Of a DNA stretch of 64,000 bases, positions 1 through 7,998 are shown piece after piece (position 1 is the first letter of the stretch; the number at the start of each line of letters is the position of its first letter). The notes beneath the pieces were generated by a model, which was not told the origin of the DNA, did not search any database, and saw nothing but the letters and a program-made list of their open reading frames with translations. The stretch spans positions 434,001-498,000 of the forward strand of contig NZ_SLWN01000002.1 of the NCBI RefSeq assembly GCF_004342025.1. The letters are read 5' to 3'. Source of the DNA: Kribbella steppae. GTDB lineage: Bacteria > Actinomycetota > Actinomycetes > Propionibacteriales > Kribbellaceae. A program made the translations under genes and the position numbers.

Positions 1-309
1 TCCGGCGTGTCGCAGGTCCTTGGCACTGCCGTCACCGGCCCCGACCAGCAGGATCTCGGTCACCTCACCGGTCAGCAGCGGGTACGCCGCGGTCGAACCG
101 GCGGTCGTGGTGAAGCCGGTCGCCTGCTGTACCTCCAGCAGCCGGCTGAGGTCCACCCCGAGCCGCTCCCCGGCGTCCTTCGCGGCGGCGGGCAGGCCGC
201 TCTCACCGACCACGATCACCCAGGTCGGGGCACCGTGCACCGGCAGGCCGGGCTGCCAGGCCACGGCCGGAAGAGTCGGGAACGCGAACTTGCTGCTGCG
301 GCGAGCCAC
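1..309 (-). CDS. pepA: Leucyl aminopeptidase (M17), N-terminal part, cut by window edge
   Basis: Reading the minus strand from a GTG at 309 gives 103 codons running off the window. The protein begins MARRSSKF and contains GVDLSRLLEVQQATG and LLVGAGDGSAKDLRHAG, which resemble the N-terminal macro-like domain of M17 cytosol aminopeptidases; the metal-binding catalytic half lies outside. A GAGG ribosome site sits 8 bases before the GTG. M17 enzymes are cytosolic, metal-dependent and release N-terminal residues from peptides. The assignment rests only on the N-terminal domain, so a noncatalytic relative cannot be excluded. Confidence 0.7.
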   Translation of the reverse strand, partial: MARRSSKFAFPTLPAVAWQPGLPVHGAPTWVIVVGESGLPAAAKDAGERLGVDLSRLLEVQQATGFTTTAGSTAAYPLLTGEVTEILLVGAGDGSAKDLRHAG

Positions 310-363
310 TAGAAGGACCTCACTGTTTGATCAAAGATGTCTGGGCACCACGGGCAACCGTAA

Positions 364-404
364 CGACCCCGGCCGGTGCCGCAAAAGGGCACCCACCGGG
401 GTCG
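364..404 (-). terminator. Two-stage hairpin downstream of the DUF3117 gene
   Basis: CGACCCCGG (364-372) pairs with CCGGGGTCG (396-404), and inside it GGTGCC (375-380) pairs with GGCACC (388-393) around a 7-base loop. It lies just past the stop of the minus-strand DUF3117 gene and upstream of the aminopeptidase start, so it probably ends DUF3117 transcription. There is no clear U-tract, which is common for actinomycete hairpin terminators. Confidence 0.6.
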
Positions 405-446
405 CATAGATATGTAGGGATGCGAGGACACCCCGGGAGTATTCGC

Positions 447-614
447 TCAGCCGACGACGGCCTTGAGCGCGTTGCCGAGCTCGGTCGCTTCGTCGGCGTT
501 CAACTCGACGACGAGCCGACCGCCGCCCTCGAGCGGAACCCGCATCACGATCCCCCGCCCCTCCTTGGTGACCTCGAGCGGACCATCGCCCGTCCGCGGC
601 TTCATCGCCGCCAT
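447..614 (-). CDS. DUF3117 small conserved protein
   Basis: A 55-residue protein, MAAMKPRTGDGPLEVTKE..., ending GNALKAVVG. This length and the motifs MKPRTGDGP, GRGIVMRVP and GGGRLVVEL are characteristic of the DUF3117 family, found almost only in actinobacteria. The ATG at 614 is preceded by GGAAGGGG, so the longer upstream extension of the frame (to 728) is not used. Function is unknown; it is predicted to be a small soluble beta-rich cytosolic protein. Confidence 0.9.
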   Translation of the reverse strand: MAAMKPRTGDGPLEVTKEGRGIVMRVPLEGGGRLVVELNADEATELGNALKAVVG

Positions 615-778
615 GCGCGCACCCCTTCCCAGTGTCGGTGTTGAGCGACGACACCGCACTGGGTACCGTCTCCGGCGCCGTGCGGTGATGCGCCGTCGGC
701 GCGTATCGCAGTGTGTATCAGGACCCATTATTCCCGATCACAGGCCAGAGCCGCGCACCATACGGCAGACTCAGGCAC

Positions 779-1597
779 GTGCACGCCCGTTCAGCCCTCT
801 TCGACCTGTACGGCGACCACCTGCGCGCGCGTGGTGCGCGAGCCCCGGTCGCGGCCCTGGTCAGGCTGCTCGCGCCGCTCGGCGTCCACCCTCCGGCGGT
901 CCGGACCGCGGTCTCGCGGATGGTCCGCCAGGGCTGGCTGGAGCCGGTCCGGATCGAGGGGCAGCCCGGATACGCACTCACGTCCCGGGCGCGTCGCCGG
1001 CTGGACGACGCCGCGGCCCGGATCTACCGCACGACGCCGGAAGGCAACGGATCCGGCCTCAGCGGCAACGGCTCCGGCGGCTGGGACCGGCACTGGCATC
1101 TGGGCATCCTGCGCGAGGTCCCGAACGCCCGGCGCCGTGAGCAACTGGCGAGCCAACTCGCCTTTCTGGGTTGGGCTCCGCTGTCCGACGGGGCCTGGGT
1201 CGGCCTGCGCAACGACGCCGAGGTCGACCAGATCCTTGGCATGGAAGGGATCGCGGCGGACCGGTTCCGGGCACCGGTCGACGACGGCGCCGTCGAGTTC
1301 GCCCGCCGGGTGTGGAAACTGGACGCGCTCGGCGCGTCGTACGACGCCTGGCTGATCGAGGCCAAGGCGCTGGTCGAGACCGCCGGCGACGACACCTCCG
1401 ACGAGCAGGCGTTCGCCGTACGGTCGGAACTGGTGCACGAATGGCGCAAGTTCCTGTTCCTGGATCCGGGCCTGCCGGCCGAGCTTCTGCCGGACGACTG
1501 GGCCGGCACCAAGGCCGCCGCGTTCTTCGATTTCCACGCCGAACGGCTGAGCCCCGCGGCCGGGCGTTTCGTCGACAACTGCCTGACCTATCACTGA
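779..1597 (+). CDS. PaaX-family transcriptional regulator
   Basis: About 272 residues. The N-terminal winged helix reads ARSALFDLYGDHLR...VRTAVSRMVRQGWLEP, and the C-terminal PaaX domain ends EWRKFLFLDPGLPAELLPDDW...FDFHAERLSPAAGRFVDNCL. PaaX proteins repress phenylacetate degradation genes and respond to phenylacetyl-CoA. The gene lies 33 bp upstream of a PaaG-like crotonase in the same direction, so they are probably co-transcribed. The frame is open back to a GTG at 713, but homology starts a few residues after the GTG at 779; neither start has a clear ribosome site. The ligand is inferred only from the family and the neighbour. Confidence 0.85.
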   Translation: MHARSALFDLYGDHLRARGARAPVAALVRLLAPLGVHPPAVRTAVSRMVRQGWLEPVRIEGQPGYALTSRARRRLDDAAARIYRTTPEGNGSGLSGNGSGGWDRHWHLGILREVPNARRREQLASQLAFLGWAPLSDGAWVGLRNDAEVDQILGMEGIAADRFRAPVDDGAVEFARRVWKLDALGASYDAWLIEAKALVETAGDDTSDEQAFAVRSELVHEWRKFLFLDPGLPAELLPDDWAGTKAAAFFDFHAERLSPAAGRFVDNCLTYH

Positions 1598-1630
1598 AAT
1601 TCCTTACCGATTGTCAAGGAGCTGACCACG

Positions 1631-2422
1631 ATGAGTGACTCCGTCACCTACGCCCTGACCGATGGGGTCGCCACCATCACGCTGAACCGGCCGGACGCGA
1701 TGAACGCCCTCGACACGCCGACCAAGGTTCTGCTCCGTGACACCGTCCTGGCCGCCGCCGAGGACGACTCCGTCCGGGTCGTCGTCCTGACCGGGACCGG
1801 GCGGGCGTTCTGCGTCGGGCAGGACCTGAAGGAGCACATCGGGCTGCTCGAGGCGAACGACACGGACGCGCTCTGGAGCACCGTGCCGGACCACTTCGCG
1901 CCGATCGCCCTGGCTCTGGCCGAGATGCCGAAGCCGGTGATCGCGGCGGTGAACGGGGTCGCGGCCGGGGCCGGCGCGTCGATGGCGTTCGCGTGCGACT
2001 TCCGGGTGGTGGCGGACACGGCCGGGTTCAACCTGGCCTTCACCGGGATCGCGCTGTCGTGCGACACCGGGATCTCCTGGACGCTCCCCCGGCTGATCGG
2101 GCAGGCGAAGGCGCTCGAGCTGCTGTACTTCCCGCGCACGGTCCCCGCCGACGAGGCGCTGACGCTCGGCCTGGCGACGAGCGTCGTACCGGCGGCGGAG
2201 TTCTCGTCGGCGGTCGACGCGCTGGCCGCGAAGCTGGCGGCCGGGCCGACGGTCGCGTACGGCGCGGTGCGGCAGTCGCTCGGGTACTCGGCGACTCACA
2301 CGCTGGCCGAGGCGCTGGTGTTCGAGGCCGGGAAGATGCAGCACACCGGCGACACCGAGGACCACCGCAACGCGGTCGCCTCCTTCGTCGCCAAGCAGAA
2401 GCCCACCTTCAACGGGCGGTGA
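1631..2422 (+). CDS. Enoyl-CoA hydratase/isomerase family protein, PaaG-like
   Basis: A 263-residue crotonase-fold protein. Visible elements are TLNRPDAMNALD (start of the CoA-binding core), GRAFCVGQDLKEH (first oxyanion segment), NGVAAGAGASMAFACD (second oxyanion segment) and CDTGISWTLPRLIG. The last motif has Asp where classical hydratases use Glu, as in PaaG, the ring 1,2-epoxyphenylacetyl-CoA isomerase (PDSGGTW). It therefore more likely acts as an isomerase on an acyl-CoA than as a simple hydratase. AAGGAG precedes the ATG. It follows a paaX-type regulator, but no other paa genes are nearby, so the physiological substrate is uncertain. Confidence 0.88.
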   Translation: MSDSVTYALTDGVATITLNRPDAMNALDTPTKVLLRDTVLAAAEDDSVRVVVLTGTGRAFCVGQDLKEHIGLLEANDTDALWSTVPDHFAPIALALAEMPKPVIAAVNGVAAGAGASMAFACDFRVVADTAGFNLAFTGIALSCDTGISWTLPRLIGQAKALELLYFPRTVPADEALTLGLATSVVPAAEFSSAVDALAAKLAAGPTVAYGAVRQSLGYSATHTLAEALVFEAGKMQHTGDTEDHRNAVASFVAKQKPTFNGR

Positions 2423-2425
2423 GGT

Positions 2426-2521
2426 ACCGAAGGACAGGAGGTACGGCGCTCCGCCGGGCCGTCCCGGCGGCCGCCACGCGGCGACCGGTGACTCATCCAA
2501 GGACACCTCCTGTCCTTCGGT
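2426..2521. repeat. Nested palindromic repeat element, copy 1
   Basis: A 17-bp arm ACCGAAGGACAGGAGGT (2426-2442) is repeated in perfect inverse orientation at 2505-2521. The 62-bp interior has its own hairpin, CCGCCGGG (2451-2458) with CCCGGCGG (2463-2470). The same arms around a different interior occur at 49951-50046. It starts 4 bp after the crotonase stop codon and ends exactly where an N-terminally deleted esterase pseudogene begins. It could act as a bidirectional terminator or be a small non-autonomous mobile element; no target duplication is visible. Confidence 0.8.
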
Positions 2522-3969
2522 CCCGGTAGCGGCAGCTCAGCCGGCGGCCGCCGTACCGCCCGGAACGATCTCGGCCGCGAGCGTGCGGTGGCGGGGTACT
2601 CGATGGGCGGCGCGGGGGCGTTGCGGTACGCGATGGCGCATCCGGAGGTGTTCGGCGCGTCGATCGCGCTCAGCCCGGCGGTGTACTTCCCGCTGCCGCC
2701 GGCCGACTCGAGCGCACGTGAGTTCGGTGCCTTCGGCAAGGGCAAGGATCCGTTCTCGGAAGCTGCCTATCTTCGGTTGAACTATCCGTCCGCGTTCAAG
2801 TCGTTCGCGGCGAAGGGTCTGCTGTCGCATCTCTTCATCGCGGTCGGCGACGACGAGTGGAACCCGAAGCCGGTCGACTACACCCACGACCTGGACTCCG
2901 AGGCGCACGTCGTGTTCAACCAGGCCGTCCGGGTGCCGAACCTGACCTCGGAGCTCCGCGTCGTCGACGGCGGCCACGACTGGGACGTCTGGGGGTCGAC
3001 GTTCGCCGGTGGGGCGAAGTACATCTTCCAGTACATCGGCAAGCCGCCCGCCGTACCGATGAAGGCGACGGTGACCGGTACGGCGGGTGAGGACCGGCCG
3101 GCGGGATCGCTACTGATGCCTCAGGCAACGTCTATCAGGCGGCCGCTGTGGAGGGGTCGCTGGACGGCTCACCGTCCGCAAGGATGTGGCGCTGACCAAG
3201 TACGCACCGGACGGGACGCGGGAGTGGACGCGCTCGATCGGGACAAGCGGGACGGAACGCGCGTACGGCGTGGCGGTCGACGCGCAGGGCCGAGTCGTGG
3301 TGACCGGGTACACGACGGGGAATCTCGACGGCGCACATGCCGGGAACACGACCGATGATGCGTTCGCGGTGCAGTACGACGCGGCCGGGAATCAACGGTG
3401 GATAAGGCAGTTCGGCGTACCGGGGGTGGCGGGGTTCATCACGCGGTACTCGGTCGATGGCGATGCGGTATGGCTGAAGCAGTTCGGGACCTCTGCGTCC
3501 GACGAGGCGTGGGGGCTGGCGGCCGATCCAGCCGGTGGTGTGTATCTGACGGGCTACACCGCGGGCGACTTCTCGGGTGCGTTGGCGGGCGACAAGGACA
3601 TCATCGTTGCGCGCGTCGACGGTGATGGGGTGCTGACGTGGCGGGACCAACTCGGTACGACGGGGAACGACAAGGGTGCTGCCGTTGCAGTCGATGGGTC
3701 AGGCAACGTGTACGTCGCCGGGTTCACCGATGGGGCGGTGGAGACGAGCATCGGAAAGTTCGACGGCGTAGTGACGAAGTACTCGCCCGAAACTCACCCG
3801 CACCTGGATCCGTCAGTTCGGTACGACGAATGACGACGCGGCGGATCCGTTCGCCGAGGCCAACGTCTACTTGACGACGACGCAGGACGGGACGCAAGTG
3901 TCCGGTCTGACCGCGACGGACGTGTTCCGTACTGCCTTCAGTGCGGACGGCGAGAACAAGGCGCCGTAG
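2522..3969 (+). pseudogene. Decayed esterase fused to SBBP beta-propeller repeats
   Basis: The first frame gives RERAVAGYSMGGAGALRYA with the nucleophile serine, then Asp (GDDEWN) and His (GGHDWDVW) of an esterase triad, ending near IFQYIGKPP. The N-terminal half of the esterase is missing. Near 3110 and 3180 the frame must shift twice to continue as SBBP-type repeats (GIATDASGNVY, ALTKYAPDGTREW, VAVDAQGRVVVTGYT, LAADPAGGVYLTGYT, VAVDGSGNVYVAGFT). One repeat looks internally deleted near 3425, and a third shift near 3800 is needed to reach RTWIRQFGTTNDDA and the final TAG at 3969. The parent was probably a secreted esterase with a C-terminal propeller. No functional product is expected. Confidence 0.82.
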
Positions 3970-3979
3970 AAAGTTTGGT

Positions 3980-4046
3980 GGGCTCCCCGGCCGCGTTCCG
4001 GCCGGGCGAGTCACGGCCGGACAACCACCTGACAGACGGGGAGCCC
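3980..4046. terminator. Inverted repeat with internal hairpin after the pseudogene
   Basis: GGGCTCCCCG (3980-3989) pairs with CGGGGAGCCC (4037-4046). Inside, CCGGCCG (3987-3993) can alternatively pair with CGGCCGG (3999-4005). It begins 11 bp after the pseudogene stop and is probably its old terminator. Its outer stem is unrelated in sequence to the repeat at 2426. Confidence 0.45.
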
Positions 4047-4256
4047 GGTGAATACCTCATCACGTTCAGTGCCCGGAACACAACTCGTTCAGCCGTTTGT
4101 GTTCCCTTATTTTCAACATTCCTGAGCGCAACTTGCAGATGCACAAGCTACCTGCACGTGCATCGGATCAACCGCCTCTAAAACCCGTCAAACAACTGCC
4201 CGATCGGGTTACCGGGCTATACAGGTCACCCTGCTGTTCGTCCCCCACCACCCGGC

Positions 4257-4440
4257 GGATCAACGGGGCGATGCAGCTCACCGCCACCCCTCCCCACCAC
4301 CACCCACAACGGTCAGCGGGCAACGCGGCTCACCGCCATCCCATCTGCTCTTCACCCCACCGTCCCACAACAGTCAGCGGGCAATGCAGCTACCTGCTCT
4401 TTCCACCAACCGCCCATGACGATCAGCGGGCAACGCACGT
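4257..4440. repeat. Degenerate repeats derived from the 3' end of tag
   Basis: A block resembling TCAGCGGGCAACGCGGCTCACC recurs four times, with its TC at 4260, 4313, 4374 and 4423. The last copy is the reverse complement of the end of tag, including its stop codon (TGA, 4423-4425) and the codons for VAR. Spacings of 53, 61 and 49 bp are irregular, so these are old, drifting duplications rather than a fresh tandem array. The stretch from 4047 to 4256 holds no gene that I can support. Confidence 0.6.
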
Positions 4441-4983
4441 TGAGAGGTGGTCGTTGACGATGCCTGTTGCTTGCATCAGGGCGTAGGCGGTGGTCGGGCC
4501 GATGAAGACGAAGCCCTTCTTCTTCAGGGCTTTGGACATCGCGACGGACTCCGGCGTGGTGGCTGGAACGTCAGCCAGGGTCTTCGGGGCCTTGCGCTTG
4601 GCCGGCTCGAACGACCACAGCAGCTCGGTGAACTCACCGTCGTCCAACTCCAGCAGGGCACGCGCGTTGGAGATGGTCGCGTTGATCTTCAGCCGGTTGC
4701 GGACGATACCGGGATCTGCCATCAAACGCTCGAAGTCGTCGGCGCCGTACTTCGCGATCACCGTCGGGTCGAAGTGCGCGAACGCGGCCCGGAAGTTCTC
4801 CCGCTTGCGCAGGATGGTGATCCACGACAGCCCGGACTGGAACCCCTCCAGCGTCATCCGCTCGAACAGTCCGAGGTCGTCGCGGATCTCCTTGCCCCAC
4901 TCGTTGTCGTGGTACTCGACGTACTCCGGCGCCGACGTCGCCCACCCACAACGCGGCTGCCCGTCCGGCCCGATCACCGTCAC
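4423..4983 (-). CDS. tag: DNA-3-methyladenine glycosylase I
   Basis: A 186-residue base-excision repair enzyme that removes 3-methyladenine from alkylated DNA. It begins MTVIGPDGQPRCGWATS and carries the Tag signature EYVEYHDNEWGKEI, then GFQSGLSWITILRKRENF. The structural zinc ligands of the family can be placed: Cys in RCGW, His in YHDNEWG, and His and Cys in NDHLSTC at the C terminus. The GTG start (4983) overlaps the stop of the upstream SRPBCC gene by 4 bp, so the two are translationally coupled. The longer frame upstream is the out-of-frame body of that neighbour. Confidence 0.95.
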   Translation of the reverse strand: MTVIGPDGQPRCGWATSAPEYVEYHDNEWGKEIRDDLGLFERMTLEGFQSGLSWITILRKRENFRAAFAHFDPTVIAKYGADDFERLMADPGIVRNRLKINATISNARALLELDDGEFTELLWSFEPAKRKAPKTLADVPATTPESVAMSKALKKKGFVFIGPTTAYALMQATGIVNDHLSTCVAR

Positions 4984-5459
4984 CGCGCCACCTCCCGCGC
5001 CAGTCGCCGCAACGACACCCGCATCATCACCTCGAACGCCGGCCGAACGACCGGCCACACCGCAACTCCAAGCTTCCCCAGCGGCGGTACGACGTCCTCC
5101 GACCAGGTGAACGTACTTGTCCCCGCCCCCGCGGCCGGGCCGTCGACTCCCCAGCGTCCGGGAGTGACTGCAAAGGTGCCGGTCCCGCGGACGACGGTGC
5201 CCAGGTGTTTCACCGTGCATTCGCGCGGCGGATCCCAGTGTGTGATGACCATGTCGTCAGTGAACCCCAAGGCACCGACAGAAGTTCGCGCCGCGACCCC
5301 GCCGCCGAGACCGACACCGTCGTTCTCGGTCGCCCAGACGCGGGTAAGCAGCATCCAGCGCGATTGCCGGTCCCAGTCCATGACCACGTCCCAGGCCGCC
5401 TGCGGATCCAACGGCAGGTCGACCGAGGCTTCGGCGTGGCAGATGCGCGCGGAGTTCAT
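4980..5459 (-). CDS. SRPBCC (polyketide cyclase/dehydrase-like) protein
   Basis: A 159-residue single-domain protein starting MNSARICHAEASVDLPLDPQ. The pattern ASVDLPLDPQAAWDVVMDWDRQSRW, then a beta-rich core and a C-terminal helix (LGVAVWPVVRPAFEVMMRVSLRRLAREV), fits the START/SRPBCC hydrophobic-cavity fold. Ligand and reaction cannot be told from sequence. It is co-transcribed with tag through a 4-bp overlap, and that pairing is the only functional hint. Confidence 0.8.
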   Translation of the reverse strand: MNSARICHAEASVDLPLDPQAAWDVVMDWDRQSRWMLLTRVWATENDGVGLGGGVAARTSVGALGFTDDMVITHWDPPRECTVKHLGTVVRGTGTFAVTPGRWGVDGPAAGAGTSTFTWSEDVVPPLGKLGVAVWPVVRPAFEVMMRVSLRRLAREVAR

Positions 5460-5471
5460 CAGCCGAACAGA

Positions 5472-7907
5472 TCAGCTCGGCCGCTGATACGCGCCCTGCT
5501 CAGGTGCCGGATGCCCGTGCTGCTCCTGATCACCCTGCTCAGGCGGCACGTACCCCTGCTCGGCCGTCGGATAGTCGCCGTGCTCATCCGGTGCGTATGC
5601 ACCTTGCTCAGGCGCCTGACCGTTCGACGGTGGTCCCGCAGGCTGCTGACCCTGAGCCGGCCACTGCGGCGTGGCGGGCTGCTGGTCCGCCGGCGGCCAG
5701 AACTGCCACGACTCCTGCTGCCCCTGCTCCTGCTGCTGAGCAGGAGGCTGCTGGGCCTGCTCTGGATACTGCTGCCCGTACTCCGGCTGCTGCTGGGCCT
5801 GCTGTTGGTGCTGCTGCACCTGCTCCGGCTGCTGCTGAGCCTGCTGTTGCCGCTGGGCGTACGGGTCCTGGGCAGGCTGCTGGTCCGCGTACGGCGCCTG
5901 CGCCGGGTACGACTGGGCAGGCGCCTGCGACGGATACGGCTGGGCTTGCTCGGAGTAGGTCGGCTGGGCCTGCGGCTGCTCGGAGTAGGTCGGCTGCTCG
6001 GGCGGCTGCTCGGAGTAGGTCGGCTGCTCGGAGTAGGTCGGCTGCTCGGGCGGCTGCTCGGAGTAGTTCTGAGCGGGTGGTGGCGGTGACGGCTGCTGCC
6101 ACTGCGGGGCGGGCTCGGGAAGCACCCACTGAGGCGCAGGAGCGGGCTGGGCGTTCTGCGGTCGCGGATCCTGCTGCGACTCGGCCTGAGCGGCCTGTGA
6201 CTCGGGCTGAGGAGCGGGCTGAGCGGTCTGCGACTCCGGCTGAGTGGTCTGCGACTCCGGCCGAGGAGCGGGCTGACTGGCCTGCGGCTCTGGCTGAGGA
6301 GCGGCCTGCGCCTGGGGGTCGGCAGACGGCGCGGGCTCGGCCGGGAACCACGGCTCGGGCTCGGGCTGCTGCCCCACGTATGAGTCGGTCTGCTGCTCGT
6401 AGGACTGCGACTCGTGCGACTGCGCGTAGGGCTGCTGCTGGCTGTAGGGCTCAGGCTGCTGAGCGATGTACGGCTCCCGCTGCGAGCTGTACGACTCCTG
6501 CTGCTGGGTGCCATACGACTGCTGCGCGGCGTAGGGCTGCGGCTGGCTGTACGGCTGCTGCTGGCTGTACGGCTCAGGCTGCTGAGCGATGTACGGCTCC
6601 CGCTGCGAGCTGTACGACTCCTGCTCCTGCGGGCTGTACGACTCCGGCTGCCGCTGGGCGTACGACTCCTGCTGCTGCGGTGCGTAGGAGTCCGGCTGCT
6701 GCTGGGCGTTGGGGCCGGGCTGCTGCGACGCGTAGGGCTCCGGCTGCTGCGGTGCGTAGGAGTCCGGCTCCTGCGGCGCGTGGGAGTCGGGCTGCTGCGG
6801 CGCGAACGAGTCCGGCTGCTGCCGCGCGTGGGCGTCCTGCTGCTGGACGTTGGGGTCCGGCTGCTGCGGCGTGTAGGAGTCGGGCTGCTGCGGCGGGAAC
6901 GAGTCCGGCTGCTGCCGCGCGTGGGTGTCCTGCTGCTGGGCGTTGGGGTCCGGCTGAGGCGCGTAGGCGTCCGGCTGCTGCGGCGTGAAGGAGTACGGCG
7001 CGGACGCGGGTTGCTGGAGGACGATCGGCGACTCGGTCGGAGCGGCCTGTGCCTGGGGGGACTCGCTCTGGTGTGACTGGTCGCCAGCCGACGTCGGGGG
7101 CTCCGGCTCTACTGGGGACCTGCGGGGAGAGCTGGGCTGGGACTGGGCGTCCAGCAAGGCACGTGCCTCGGCCTGGAGGCGTTCGTACTCGTCCGCCGCG
7201 CCGTGGGACTCCCCCACCGGCACTTCCTGGGTCTCAGGCTCGGACTCATCCCGTTCCGACTCGACACCAATCGACCCGGCAACCGCCGCCGCCCCAGCGC
7301 CCTTCTCGTCAGCACCAGACGAGCCAACAGCGGGCGAGCCACCAGTCGGGCCAGCAGCAGACGAGCCAGCAGCCGGCGTGTCAGCCGCGCCGGAGTCAGC
7401 AGTCGGCGAGCCAGCAGCATGCGCGTCAGCAGACGGTGAGCCAGCAGTCGGCGAGCCGGCCGCAGGTGCCTCGGCCGGCTGGTCGATGGCGGTCTGCTCG
7501 GCGGTCTCGGGCTCGTTGACAGATTCCGGGAAGTCGCCGCCGACCATGATCGGCTTCTGCACGCCGGTGTCGTCGAAGTCGGACGGGTCGTAGTCGGCGC
7601 CCGAGGCGAACCCGGGCCCGTCGATGATCGGCGACACCGCGCGCTCCAGGTCGGCGATCCGCCGGTCCCGCTCCGCCACCTCGCGGGCGACCCGCTCGAG
7701 CAGCGTGTCCACCTCGTCCATCCGGTAGCCGCGCAGGCCGACGCCGAACCGCGCCGACTCGATATCCGTGGCGGTGAGCGTCTGCCGGGCCGGGACACTC
7801 AGGTCGGGCCGGTCGTCGTACGCCGTACTCATGGCACCCCAACGACCCGAGGCCACCACCGCGACAGCCCCGATCAACAGCACCACGATCAGCCCGAAGA
7901 ACCACAT
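5472..7907 (-). CDS. DivIVA-domain membrane protein with very long Gln/Pro-rich tail
   Basis: About 811 residues. The N terminus has one membrane helix (MWFFGLIVVLLIGAVAVVAS), followed by a short DivIVA motif (ARFGVGLRGYRMDEVDTLLERVAREVAERD), a short coiled coil, and then about 700 residues of low complexity. The tail has an Ala/Gly/Ser block (AAGSPTADS), many QQPDSYAPQ-type units, two near-identical 78-bp copies (about 6430-6508 and 6550-6628 in DNA) encoding SSQREPYIAQQPEPYS, and TYSEQP repeats. DivIVA-domain proteins sit at curved membrane and guide polar growth; usual relatives are near 200 residues. A GTG at 7910 is an alternative start. The tail is probably disordered and surface- or septum-associated (inference). 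Confidence 0.85.
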   Translation of the reverse strand: MWFFGLIVVLLIGAVAVVASGRWGAMSTAYDDRPDLSVPARQTLTATDIESARFGVGLRGYRMDEVDTLLERVAREVAERDRRIADLERAVSPIIDGPGFASGADYDPSDFDDTGVQKPIMVGGDFPESVNEPETAEQTAIDQPAEAPAAGSPTAGSPSADAHAAGSPTADSGAADTPAAGSSAAGPTGGSPAVGSSGADEKGAGAAAVAGSIGVESERDESEPETQEVPVGESHGAADEYERLQAEARALLDAQSQPSSPRRSPVEPEPPTSAGDQSHQSESPQAQAAPTESPIVLQQPASAPYSFTPQQPDAYAPQPDPNAQQQDTHARQQPDSFPPQQPDSYTPQQPDPNVQQQDAHARQQPDSFAPQQPDSHAPQEPDSYAPQQPEPYASQQPGPNAQQQPDSYAPQQQESYAQRQPESYSPQEQESYSSQREPYIAQQPEPYSQQQPYSQPQPYAAQQSYGTQQQESYSSQREPYIAQQPEPYSQQQPYAQSHESQSYEQQTDSYVGQQPEPEPWFPAEPAPSADPQAQAAPQPEPQASQPAPRPESQTTQPESQTAQPAPQPESQAAQAESQQDPRPQNAQPAPAPQWVLPEPAPQWQQPSPPPPAQNYSEQPPEQPTYSEQPTYSEQPPEQPTYSEQPQAQPTYSEQAQPYPSQAPAQSYPAQAPYADQQPAQDPYAQRQQQAQQQPEQVQQHQQQAQQQPEYGQQYPEQAQQPPAQQQEQGQQESWQFWPPADQQPATPQWPAQGQQPAGPPSNGQAPEQGAYAPDEHGDYPTAEQGYVPPEQGDQEQHGHPAPEQGAYQRPS

Positions 7908-7998
7908 CACGGGACCGATCGTGCCATGCCGACGAAGTCACCCGCACAATCGGAGCCGGATTCGGCCCTCGGCGTAGTGCCGACCGAGGCGTGAACCC

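Noticed and set aside
2426..2521. Insertion sequence
   Set aside because: No transposase frame, no target duplication; kept as an unclassified palindromic repeat.
4257..4440. CRISPR-like array
   Set aside because: Units are only loosely alike, spacing is irregular, no cas genes occur and the repeats are copies of the tag gene end.
5504..6988. Long open frame on the plus strand (494 codons, Ala/Arg/Thr-rich) opposite the DivIVA-domain gene, and a Ser/Arg-rich minus frame at 5459-6514
   Set aside because: Both are mirror readings of the CAG/CCG-rich repeats of the real gene; composition is artefactual, and there is no ribosome site or known domain.
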